Shown here piece after piece: positions 37,461 to 44,896 of a stretch of DNA of 64,000 nt. How positions within the stretch are numbered: position 1 is the first letter of the stretch; every line of letters starts with the position of its first letter. Location: assembly GCF_900109665.1 (NCBI RefSeq), contig NZ_FOAO01000014.1, positions 1-64,000 on the forward strand, in the 5' to 3' direction. The notes beneath the pieces are model-generated. The model saw only the letters and a list, made by a program, of their open reading frames with translations, had not been told where the DNA came from and ran no database searches. The position numbers and the translations under genes were made by a program. The DNA comes from Blastococcus sp. DSM 46786 (GTDB lineage: Bacteria > Actinomycetota > Actinomycetes > Mycobacteriales > Geodermatophilaceae).

Positions 37461-37634
37461 ATGACATCAAGCACCAGGAGCCCGCAAGCGCCGGCACCTT
37501 CGCCATCGGAGCCCGACTGGGCGGCGCTTTACCCTGCGGATCCCGAAATCATGGGGAGCGCGGAAGGCGACAGCAAAGGGCTTGCCGAGGTACGGAGAGT
37601 GGCGCGCGACCGTCGAGAAGGACGACGTGCGTGA
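37461..37634 (+). CDS. Small protein of unknown function, second gene of a three-gene cluster
   Basis: A 57-aa frame starting MTSSTRSPQAPAPSPSEPDW and ending DRREGRRA. A disordered Pro/Ser-rich N-terminus leads to a basic, probably helical C-terminus. It begins 12 nt after the membrane protein stop with GAGGCGG upstream, and its stop overlaps the next gene's GTG (GTGA), so it behaves like a coupled gene. No family recognised. Confidence 0.45.
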   Translation: MTSSTRSPQAPAPSPSEPDWAALYPADPEIMGSAEGDSKGLAEVRRVARDRREGRRA

Positions 37635-37840
37635 GCGAGAGCTCGCGTGCCGAGGGCCCCACGTCGGGCGACGACACTCCCTCCGCACCGACCGAGGCGA
37701 CCGCGATGGTCGGAGTTCCGCTCCCTGCCGACCTGCTGGTGTCGGATCCAGCAATCCTCGGCGAGTCACTGCGTGGCAGCGGCACGCCCGAGGGGGCCGT
37801 GTTCACCGCCGACCTCGCGCCGGAGACTCAGCACCGGTGA
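37631..37840 (+). CDS. Small acidic protein of unknown function, third gene of a cluster
   Basis: A 69-aa frame starting SESSRAEGPTSGDDTPSAP and containing VPLPADLLVSDPAILGESL. Acidic and partly disordered, in contrast with the basic protein just before it. GTG 37631 overlaps that gene's stop, and GAAGGA lies 11 nt upstream. A hairpin is not seen after its stop. Unknown family. Confidence 0.45.
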   Translation: MSESSRAEGPTSGDDTPSAPTEATAMVGVPLPADLLVSDPAILGESLRGSGTPEGAVFTADLAPETQHR

Positions 37841-37906
37841 TCCGGTGGTCGTACCGCCGTGCGCCGATTGAGCATCGACCCGACACTTCGGGGGGTTAGC
37901 CTCGCC

Positions 37907-38323
37907 ATGGGGTACTTCGGCACGCTCGTCTACAGCGAGGGACGCTGGCGCACCGGGCGGCCGACCGCGGTGCCGTTCCTGATGGTCGACGTGCACGACA
38001 GCGACATCGCCACCGTCGACTACCGCGCCGCCGATGCCTCCGGCGGCCGCTTCTTCCTCGGCTTCGAGCCCCGCGTCTACTTCGACGAGCCCGACGCCTC
38101 CGCGCCGGTGGACGTCGACGCCGAGGCCGAGGGTTTCGCCCGGTGGGTGCGCGACGCGGTGGGCACCGAGCTCGAGCCCGCGGAGGTGCGGCGCCTCATG
38201 GCCTCGCCCGGCGGCGTCCCGCCCACCGACGAGGTGGTGGAGCAGACCGTCGAGCGGCTGTTGACCGCCTCCGGCCTGCCGATCCCGGAGTGGCCGACGG
38301 ACGACGACGCGCCCGCCGGCTGA
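37907..38323 (+). CDS. Conserved-looking protein of unknown function
   Basis: A 138-aa soluble, acidic protein starting GYFGTLVYSEGRWRTGRP. A central DSDIATVDYRAADASGGRFFLGFEPRVYF looks like a beta-rich domain and the C-terminal half is helical. No motif known to me. ATG 37907 follows TAGCCT by 4 nt (leaderless-like). GTG 37859 would add 16 residues. Confidence 0.6.
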   Translation: MGYFGTLVYSEGRWRTGRPTAVPFLMVDVHDSDIATVDYRAADASGGRFFLGFEPRVYFDEPDASAPVDVDAEAEGFARWVRDAVGTELEPAEVRRLMASPGGVPPTDEVVEQTVERLLTASGLPIPEWPTDDDAPAG

Positions 38324-38394
38324 ATCGGCACACTCTCATCCCTTGACCCGCTGGGTCGTCCGACAGGACAGTGCCTCCGGCAGGAGGTGACGCC

Positions 38395-38844
38395 GTGACG
38401 ATCGTGCGACCGGGAGCGGGCCCGCAGCTCACCGCCCTGGGCTCCACGTACACCACCAAGGCCGACGGGAGCACCACCGGCGGGGCGTACTGGCTGGTCG
38501 AGGAGGAGTTCTGGGCCGAGACGACACCGTTGCACAGCCACACCGCCGCCGAGGAGTCGTTCTACGTCCTCTCCGGCCGGGCCGCGATGTGGCTCGAGGG
38601 CGAGGAGACGGAGGCGGTGCCGGGCACGTTCCTCCTGGTGCCCCGCGGTCGGCCGCACGCCCTGCGCCGGCTCGGTGACGAGCCGGTGCGCATGCTGACG
38701 CTGGTCTCCCCCGCCGGAATGGAGCGGTTCTTCCGGGCCGTCGTGGAACAGGGCGAGGACGGGCTGCTGGCCGATCCGGAGCGCCTGACCGCCCTCGCGG
38801 AGTCGTACGGCACGCGGATCCTCGGCGACCATCCCGGCCCCTGA
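38395..38844 (+). CDS. Cupin-domain protein
   Basis: A 149-aa cupin. Motif 1: PLHSHTAAEESFYVLSGRA with two His and a Glu; motif 2: PGTFLLVPRGRPHALRR with His. Full metal-site set. The C-terminal 40 residues (VSPAGMERFFRAVVEQGED) match cupins near oxygenase or isomerase genes. GTG 38395 has AGGAGGTGA 7 nt upstream, close to an ideal SD, the strongest in this window. Confidence 0.83.
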   Translation: MTIVRPGAGPQLTALGSTYTTKADGSTTGGAYWLVEEEFWAETTPLHSHTAAEESFYVLSGRAAMWLEGEETEAVPGTFLLVPRGRPHALRRLGDEPVRMLTLVSPAGMERFFRAVVEQGEDGLLADPERLTALAESYGTRILGDHPGP

Positions 38845-38968
38845 GCCGGTCGCGCATGCTCCGCGCTCCCCGGGTGTGCCGCCGCCGTGCGAGAAATCTC
38901 CTCCACCGGGCCCGGAGACCCCCGGCGGCCTGTCCCCGCCCGGTTGACGCATCGTCCGCCCGGTCGGA

Positions 38969-39219
38969 TCAGTAGTGGTACCTCACCTGCAGGACGACGA
39001 GGTCGTCGCCCTGGACCGTGCAGACGAGGCGGTGTCCCTGGTCGATGCGGCGTGACCAGCAGCCCGACAGGCCACCGCGCAGGCGATCGGGCTTCCCGGT
39101 ACCCGTGGCCGGGTCCCGAGCAGCCTCGGTGATCAGCCGGTCGACCGCGCCGGCGTCTTCCGGTCGCCCACCCAGCTGGTGCAGCCCTCCCAGCCATGGG
39201 TCGTGACGACGATCCTCAC
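38969..39219 (-). pseudogene. YoeB-type mRNA interferase toxin, frameshifted
   Basis: Two frames together give an 83-aa YoeB-like protein. The N-terminal frame starts at GTG 39219, overlapping the antitoxin stop (GTGA), and reads RIVVTTHGWEGCTSWVGDRKTPAR. The second continues VDRLITEAARDPATGTGKPD and on to SRRIDQGHRLV, ending in RYHY. The YHY end holds the His and Tyr of the RelE-fold active site, and the basic and acidic residues before it are kept. One base is missing near 39145-39148. As written the toxin would stop after 28 residues. Either inactivated naturally or a sequencing error. Confidence 0.8.
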
Positions 39220-39461
39220 TCGACGAGCTCGTGCGGCTGCGCCTTCCCACCGGCGGCCTCCGCCAGGCTTTCCCGCAGGCGCGCGGCGTTCCTCGGCGAC
39301 TGCAGGAGGTGCACCGTCTCCTTCAGCGAGTGGTATTCGTCGGCCGGGACGAGGAACGCGGTACCGCGCTTCGAGACGATCTCGACCGCGACCTGGTCGG
39401 CGTTGACCTCCTCGATCAGCGCGAAGAGACGTTGACGGACCTCGCTCGCGGTCACGGACAT
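39216..39461 (-). CDS. YefM-type antitoxin (Phd/YefM family)
   Basis: An 81-aa protein. SVTASEVRQRLFALIEEVNADQVAVEIVSKRGTAFLVPADEYHSL is the DNA-binding and dimer part of the Phd/YefM fold; the C-terminus (LQSPRNAARLRESLAEAAGG) would fold onto the toxin. The reading frame is intact, unlike its toxin. ATG 39461 has GGGGAGG upstream. These antitoxins repress their own operon; I see no clear palindrome in the 92-bp gap with the divergent gene. Confidence 0.88.
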   Translation of the reverse strand: MSVTASEVRQRLFALIEEVNADQVAVEIVSKRGTAFLVPADEYHSLKETVHLLQSPRNAARLRESLAEAAGGKAQPHELVE

Positions 39462-39553
39462 GAGACCTCCCCAGCCAGAGGTACCCGACCGTACGTCGTC
39501 GCGAGGGCCGACCATGTGGTGTGCCCCCGGTGAGCCGGGGTAGCGGGCGGTGC

Positions 39554-40567
39554 GTGCGAGCGATCACCTACACCCGACCTGGCGGCCCCGACGTCCTGCA
39601 GCTGACCGACCGCCCGGTGCCCGAGCCCGGCCCCGGCGAGGTGCGCGTCCGCGTCGCCTTCTCCGGGGTCAACCCCACCGACTGGAAGTCGCGCAGCACC
39701 GCGCAGCCCAGCCCGGACGGGCAGGTGCCGAACCAGGACGGCTCGGGCACCGTCGACGCCGTCGGCCAGGGCGTGGAGCCGGCGATGCTCGGCCAGCGGG
39801 TGTGGATCTGGGAGGCCGCGTGGCAGCGGCCCTGGGGCACCGCCGCGGAGTTCACCGTCGTCCCCGCGCGGCACGTCGTCCTGCTGGGCGAGAACACGCC
39901 GTTCGAGCTGGGCGCGGCGCTCGGCATCCCGTTCCTCACCGCGCACCGCTGCCTGACCGTGGCCGAGTCCCTCCCCGACCGGCTGGGTGCCGGGGCGCTC
40001 ACCGGCCACACGGTCCTGGTGCAGGGCGGCGCGGGTGCGGTGGGCAACGCCGCCATCCAGCTCGCCCGCTGGGCGGAGGCGACCGTCATCGCCACCGTGA
40101 GCAGCCCGCGCAAGGCGCAGCTGGCGGCCGCGGCCGGCGCCGACCACGTCGTGGACTACAAGGAGCAGGACGTCGTCGCCGAGGTGCGCAAGATCGCGCC
40201 GAAGGGCGTGGACGCGATCGTCGAGGTCTCCGCCGCCGTCAACGCCGCCGTCGACGCCCAGGTGATCGGGATGCACGGCGCGGTCGCCATGTACGCCGAC
40301 GACGGCGGCGCCGAGGTGACCGTGCCGGTGCGCGCGCAGATGGGACCCAACGCCCGCTGGCAGTTCGTGCTCGTCTACACCGAGCCCGAGCGGGCCAAGG
40401 TGCTCGGCATCGAGGACGTCGCCACCGCGGTCGCCGAGGGCGCGATACGGGTCGGTGAGGACGCCGGCCTGCCGCTGCACGTGCACCCGCTGGCCGAGAC
40501 CGCGGCCGCCCACCAGGCGGTGCAGGAGGGGGCCGTGGGCAAGGTGCTGATCGACGTCACCACCTGA
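39554..40567 (+). CDS. Zinc-independent MDR oxidoreductase (NADPH:quinone reductase family)
   Basis: A 337-aa protein of the medium-chain dehydrogenase/reductase superfamily. RAITYTRPGGPDVLQLTDRP start, GVNPTDWKSR, NADPH motif GGAGAVGNAAIQLARW and a C-terminal AVQEGAVGKVLIDV. No zinc-ligand cysteines are present, so it belongs to the quinone reductase side. GTG 39554 is favoured because TAGCGG lies 7 nt upstream; GTG 39521 is also in frame. Divergent from yefM. Confidence 0.87.
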   Translation: MRAITYTRPGGPDVLQLTDRPVPEPGPGEVRVRVAFSGVNPTDWKSRSTAQPSPDGQVPNQDGSGTVDAVGQGVEPAMLGQRVWIWEAAWQRPWGTAAEFTVVPARHVVLLGENTPFELGAALGIPFLTAHRCLTVAESLPDRLGAGALTGHTVLVQGGAGAVGNAAIQLARWAEATVIATVSSPRKAQLAAAAGADHVVDYKEQDVVAEVRKIAPKGVDAIVEVSAAVNAAVDAQVIGMHGAVAMYADDGGAEVTVPVRAQMGPNARWQFVLVYTEPERAKVLGIEDVATAVAEGAIRVGEDAGLPLHVHPLAETAAAHQAVQEGAVGKVLIDVTT

Positions 40568-40619
40568 CGCCGGCCTGGGGGACCCCGGCCGGTCCGGCGA
40601 CCACCGACCCCTGCCGCAG

Positions 40620-40638
40620 TGAGGTGAGGCTGCCCTAA
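40620..40638. promoter_or_regulatory. IdeR/DtxR-type iron box
   Basis: TGAGGTGAGGCTGCCCTAA matches the IdeR consensus TTAGGTTAGGCTAACCTAA at 15 of 19 positions. It is 87 bp before the siderophore-binding lipoprotein start, right where a promoter would be. Expected to repress that gene when iron is plentiful. Confidence 0.75.
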
Positions 40639-40724
40639 GTAGAGTCGCGACGTTCCTGGACCGCCTGTGCCGAGGCGGCGGCCCACCTCTGCCCCCGCGG
40701 CTCCGGCCGCCGAAAGGAAACCCG

Positions 40725-41648
40725 GTGCGCCTACGCATGCTCGCCACCGCCGCGGTCGCTCTCACCGCCCTGAGTGCCTGCGGTTCCTCCGAGAGCCCGG
40801 AGGAGGGCTCGGGCACCACGGAGACCCGCCCGGTCTCCCACGTCATGGGCACGACGGAGGTCCCCGCGGAGCCCCAGCGGGTGATCACCCTCGACAGCCC
40901 CCATCTCGACACCGCCCTCTCCCTGGGCGTCACCCCGGTCGGGTCGGTCCAGTCCGACGTGGCCGGCGGCCTGCCGGAGTACCTCGGCGACCGGACGGCG
41001 GGCATCGAGATCGTGGGGACGATCGAGGAGCCCGAGCTGGAGGCGATCGCTGCGCTGGAGCCCGATCTGATCCTCTCCTCCTCCGTCCGGCACGAGGCGA
41101 TCTACGAGGAGCTCAGCACGATCGCCCCGACCGTCCTCACCGACTACGAGGAGGGCTGGCAGGCCATCTTCTCGACCACCGCGGAAGCCCTGGGCCTGAG
41201 CGAGGAGGGCGAGGAGACGCTGGCGGCGTACGAGCGCCGGGCCCGGGAGCTCGGTGAGGCCATCGGCGCGGAGGGATCCACCGCCTCGATCGTGCGCTTC
41301 CTCTCCGACGAGACGCGCATCTACGGGCCGGACACCTTCGCCGGCAGCGTGCTGACCGACGTGGGCTTCGACCTGCCCGAGCTGGACTACGACGAGTACT
41401 CGATGGTCTACATCAGCCCCGAGCTGATCACCCAGGCCGAGGCCGACGTGGTGTTCTCCACCGCGTACGGCGACCCGTCGACCACCACCAAGGACACCGT
41501 CACCGCCGTGTGGGACCTGCTGGAGGCCGTCCCCGACTGCGCGTTCGAGGTGGACGACGCCGAGTGGATGCTCGGGATCGGCCCGATCGGTGCCGGGATC
41601 GTCCTGGACGACGTGGAGAGCGCGCTCACCGGGAGCGGCTGCCTCTGA
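40725..41648 (+). CDS. Iron-siderophore ABC transporter substrate-binding lipoprotein
   Basis: A 307-aa lipoprotein. Signal peptide with lipobox LSAC (Cys19), followed by an acidic linker. The binding fold (about 35-300) has PQRVITLDSPHLDTALSLGV and LEAIAALEPDLILSSS, typical of FepB/FhuD (TroA-like, helical backbone). It should bind ferric siderophore outside the membrane. No permease or ATPase gene follows, so it works with partners elsewhere. An IdeR box at 40620 points to iron control. GTG 40725 has AAAGGAAA upstream. Confidence 0.92.
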   Translation: MRLRMLATAAVALTALSACGSSESPEEGSGTTETRPVSHVMGTTEVPAEPQRVITLDSPHLDTALSLGVTPVGSVQSDVAGGLPEYLGDRTAGIEIVGTIEEPELEAIAALEPDLILSSSVRHEAIYEELSTIAPTVLTDYEEGWQAIFSTTAEALGLSEEGEETLAAYERRARELGEAIGAEGSTASIVRFLSDETRIYGPDTFAGSVLTDVGFDLPELDYDEYSMVYISPELITQAEADVVFSTAYGDPSTTTKDTVTAVWDLLEAVPDCAFEVDDAEWMLGIGPIGAGIVLDDVESALTGSGCL

Positions 41649-41763
41649 TCCCCGCGCTCCCGTCGACCTCGTCGGGAGCCGCCTCCGCCGTGGCCGGCCG
41701 ACCACCCTCGACCGGCCACGGCGGGCACCGTCCCGGCCCGCGGTCCCGGGGCGGCTGCCGGGA

Positions 41764-41769
41764 TAGCGT
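41764..41769 (+). promoter_or_regulatory. -10 hexamer, leaderless-type promoter
   Basis: TAGCGT, then 7 nt, then GTG 41777 of the DUF885 gene; no SD is present. Confidence 0.4.
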
Positions 41770-41776
41770 GAACCGG

Positions 41777-43465
41777 GTGACCTCCTCCCCCGCGCGCCCG
41801 CCGTCGTCCCTGGACCAGCTCGCCGACGGCTTCGTCGAGAGCTACGCCGCGGCGCAGCCGGTGGTCGCCACCTACATCGGGGTGCGGGGGCACGACGACC
41901 GGTGGCCGGACCTCGGCACCGACGGGCACGCCGCCCACGCCGAGCTGCTGCGCCGCACCCGGGCGCAGGCCGAGGCGCTGGAGCCGGTCGACCGGCGGGA
42001 CGAGATCGCCCGCAGCGCCATGCTCGAGCGGCTCGGCGCCGAGCTCGACCGCTACGACGCCGGCTACGCGCAGGCCGACCTCAACACCGTCGACAGCCCC
42101 CTCCAGGGCTTCCGCGAGGTGTTCGACCTGATGCCGACGGAGTCCGACGAGGACTGGTCAGCCGTCGCGGTGCGGCTCGCGGCGATGCCCGCGGCCCTGC
42201 TCGGGTACGCCCGCGGTCTCGATGACGCCGCTGACCGGGGGCGAATCTCCGCCGCCCGGCAGGTCCGGCTGGCGGCGGAGCGGGCGCGGCAGTGGGCCGG
42301 CACGCCGGAACGGCCCGGCTTCTTCACCCGGCTGGCGCGCGAGGCGCCGGTCGAGCCGCGCAGCGCGCTGGGCCGCGACCTGGCCGACGGCGCCGAGCGG
42401 GCGTCGGGCGCCCTGCTCGGGTTCGCCGGGCACCTCGAGCGGGTGCTGCTGCCGCTGGCGCCGTCGGCCGACGGCGTGGGCCGCGACCGGTACCTGGTCG
42501 AGTCCCGCTACCACACCGGGGCGCGGCTGGACCTCGACGAGACCTACGACTGGGGCTGGGCCGAGCTCGCCCGCATCGTCGCCGAGAAGGAGCGGGTGGC
42601 CGAGGAGATCGCGCCCGGCGCGGGGGTGGCCGGCGCGATGGCCGCGCTCGACGCCGACCCGGCGCGGATCATCCGGGGCCGCGAGGCGCTGCAGGCCTGG
42701 CTGCAGGAGACCGCCGACCGCGCGGTGGCCGCGCTCGACGGCGTGCACTTCGACATCCCGGGGCCGGTGCGCCGCATCGAGGGGCGGCTCACCCCCACCG
42801 CGGGCGAGGGCGTCTACTACACCGCCCCCAGCGAGGACTTCAGCCGCCCGGGCCGCATGTGGTGGTCGCTGCCCGAGGGCGTCGAGGAGATGACGACCTG
42901 GCGGGAGACCACGACCGTCTTCCACGAGGGCGTGCCCGGCCACCACCTGCAGATCGGGCAGACGGTGCACCACGCGGAGCGGCTCAACCGGTGGCAGCGG
43001 CTGCTCTGCTCCTGCTCGGGCAATGCCGAGGGCTGGGCCCTCTACGCCGAGCGGCTGATGGGCGAGCTGGGCTTCCTCGAGGACCCGGGCGACCGGCTGG
43101 GCATGCTCGACGCCCAGGAGCTGCGGGCGGCGCGAGTGGTGCTCGACATCGGGGTGCACCTGGACCTGCCGATCCCCGCGGGTGCGGCGGCCGGCACCCG
43201 CTGGGACTACGACGTGGCGCTGGCCTTCCTGCGCCGGCACGTGAGCATGGAGGACGCCATGCGCGTGGACGAGCTGCACCGCTACCTCGGCTGGCCCGGG
43301 CAGGCGCCGGTCTACAAGGTGGGCGAGCGGGTGTTCCTGACCTGCCGGGAGGAGGCCCGGCGGCGCGCGGGCGGCGCCTTCGACCTGGCGCAGTGGCACC
43401 GCGACGTCCTCGCGCTCGGCCAGCTGGGCCTCGACCCGCTGGCCGCCGAGCTCGCCCGCCGCTGA
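41777..43465 (+). CDS. DUF885 family protein, putative metallopeptidase-like
   Basis: A 562-aa soluble protein. The C-terminal half contains HEGVPGHHLQIGQ (about 383), a HExxxGH-like metal site, and NAEGWALYAERLMGE (about 417), where Glu could be the third ligand. This resembles gluzincin-type peptidases, and many DUF885 members are so annotated; activity is unproven. GTG 41777 has a TAGCGT hexamer 7 nt upstream (leaderless-like); GTG 41768 is also in frame. Confidence 0.82.
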   Translation: MTSSPARPPSSLDQLADGFVESYAAAQPVVATYIGVRGHDDRWPDLGTDGHAAHAELLRRTRAQAEALEPVDRRDEIARSAMLERLGAELDRYDAGYAQADLNTVDSPLQGFREVFDLMPTESDEDWSAVAVRLAAMPAALLGYARGLDDAADRGRISAARQVRLAAERARQWAGTPERPGFFTRLAREAPVEPRSALGRDLADGAERASGALLGFAGHLERVLLPLAPSADGVGRDRYLVESRYHTGARLDLDETYDWGWAELARIVAEKERVAEEIAPGAGVAGAMAALDADPARIIRGREALQAWLQETADRAVAALDGVHFDIPGPVRRIEGRLTPTAGEGVYYTAPSEDFSRPGRMWWSLPEGVEEMTTWRETTTVFHEGVPGHHLQIGQTVHHAERLNRWQRLLCSCSGNAEGWALYAERLMGELGFLEDPGDRLGMLDAQELRAARVVLDIGVHLDLPIPAGAAAGTRWDYDVALAFLRRHVSMEDAMRVDELHRYLGWPGQAPVYKVGERVFLTCREEARRRAGGAFDLAQWHRDVLALGQLGLDPLAAELARR

Positions 43466-43596
43466 GATCGCCGGCGAGTGACCCCCGGCGAGTGACCCCC
43501 GGGTGGGAGAGCCCCCGCCCATCATGAGCGGCCGCCGTGTCCGGGATCGGGTCCACCGTGCGAGGCCTGCCGCGACCCGGTGGCACGCGGGTCGAG

Positions 43597-43652
43597 CCGC
43601 TCCACCGGACGTTGAGCCGCGCCGTGACGCGGCTCAACGTCCGGTGAAGCGG
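43597..43652. repeat. Large inverted repeat between convergent genes
   Basis: CACCGGACGTTGAGCCGCG (43603-43621) pairs perfectly with its reverse complement at 43628-43646, loop 6 nt. One mismatch outward, CCGCT and AGCGG pair again, giving a 25-bp stem. It lies between the DUF885 stop and the acyl-CoA dehydrogenase stop and may end both transcripts or be a mobile REP unit. A 14-bp tandem repeat, CGGCGAGTGACCCC twice, lies at 43472-43499. Confidence 0.65.
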
Positions 43653-43741
43653 CCAGACGTGTCCTGCCTGCGTGCGCTCGTCGGGGCGTCGCACGTCGCG
43701 ATGACCCCGGTGAGCGGCACACCCGGGCGTGGGGACGCCGG

Positions 43742-44896
43742 TCAGCCGACGCCGAGGTCGCGGGCGATGAGCATCCGCTGCACCTCGCTGGTGCCCTCGC
43801 CGATCTCGAGGATCTTCGCGTCGCGGTAGAAGCGGCCCACCGGGAACTCGTTCATGAACCCGTACCCGCCGTGCACCTGGGTGGCGTAGCGGGCGTTGTC
43901 CATCGCGATCTCGGAGCTGTAGAGCTTGGCGATCGAGGCCTCGCGCTTGAACGGCTCACCGCGCAGCATCTTCTCCGCCGCCCGGTAGTAGGCCAGCCGC
44001 GCGGTGGAGGCCCGCACCTCCATGTCGGCGATCATGAACTGCACCGCCTGGTTGCGGCCGATGGGCTGGCCGAACGCCTCCCGCTGCGCGGCGTACTTGA
44101 CCGACTCGTCGACGCAGCCCTGCGCCAGCCCGACCGACAGCGCGGAGATCGCGATCCGGCCCTCGTCGAGGATGGAGAGGAACTGCGCGTAGCCGCGGCC
44201 CCGCTCCCCCACCAGGTTCTCCTCGGGCACGCGGCAGTCGTCGAAGGAGAGCTCCCGGGTGTCCGAGGCGTTCCAGCCCACCTTCGAGTACCGCTGGCCG
44301 ACGGTGAAGCCCGGCGTCCCCGACGGCACGATGATCGCCGAGATCTCCTTCTTGCCGTCCGCCTTCGTACCGGTCACGGCGGTCACCGTCACCAGCGACG
44401 TCAGGTCGGTGCCGGAGTTGGTGATGAACGCCTTGGAGCCGTTGATCACCCAGTGGCCGTCCTCCAGGCGCGCGGTGGTGCGCGTCGCCCCGGCGTCCGA
44501 CCCGCCGCCGGGCTCGGTGAGCCCGAACGCCCCCAGCGCCTCGCCGGTGCACATCCGGGGCAGCCACTCGCGCTTCTGTTCCTCGGTGCCGAACCGGTAG
44601 ATCGGCATCGCGCCGAGGGAGACCCCGGCCTCGACGGTGATCGCCATCGAGCTGTCCACCCGCGCCAGCTCCTCGAGCGCCACGCAGAGGTCGAAGTAGG
44701 TGCCGCCGGCGCCGCCGTACTCCTCGGGAAAGGGCAGGCCGAAGAGGCCCAGCTCGCCCATCTGGCGGACGATCCCGGTCGGGAACTCGTCGCGCTCGTA
44801 GAACTCCCCGATCTGCGGGGCGATCACCTCCCGCGCGAACTCCTGCACGGTCTTCCGCAGCGCCTCGGTCTCGTCGCTCAGCCGGTAGTCCAGCAT
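43742..44896 (-). CDS. Acyl-CoA dehydrogenase
   Basis: A 384-aa FAD enzyme that introduces an alpha-beta double bond in an acyl-CoA. FGLTEPGGGSDAGA and WVINGSKAFITNSG are FAD-binding stretches; RDAKILEIGEGTSEVQRMLIARDL ends the protein. The Glu of the GEGTSE stretch is in the SCAD-type catalytic place, so isovaleryl-CoA dehydrogenase, which uses a different Glu, is less certain. Next to the carboxylase genes, a role in leucine or branched acyl-CoA breakdown is likely. ATG 44896 overlaps the upstream stop by one base (TGATG). Confidence 0.92.
   Translation of the reverse strand: MLDYRLSDETEALRKTVQEFAREVIAPQIGEFYERDEFPTGIVRQMGELGLFGLPFPEEYGGAGGTYFDLCVALEELARVDSSMAITVEAGVSLGAMPIYRFGTEEQKREWLPRMCTGEALGAFGLTEPGGGSDAGATRTTARLEDGHWVINGSKAFITNSGTDLTSLVTVTAVTGTKADGKKEISAIIVPSGTPGFTVGQRYSKVGWNASDTRELSFDDCRVPEENLVGERGRGYAQFLSILDEGRIAISALSVGLAQGCVDESVKYAAQREAFGQPIGRNQAVQFMIADMEVRASTARLAYYRAAEKMLRGEPFKREASIAKLYSSEIAMDNARYATQVHGGYGFMNEFPVGRFYRDAKILEIGEGTSEVQRMLIARDLGVG

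Noticed and set aside
43472-43499. 14-bp tandem repeat after the DUF885 stop
   Set aside because: Only two copies, most simply replication slippage; listed with the neighbouring inverted repeat.
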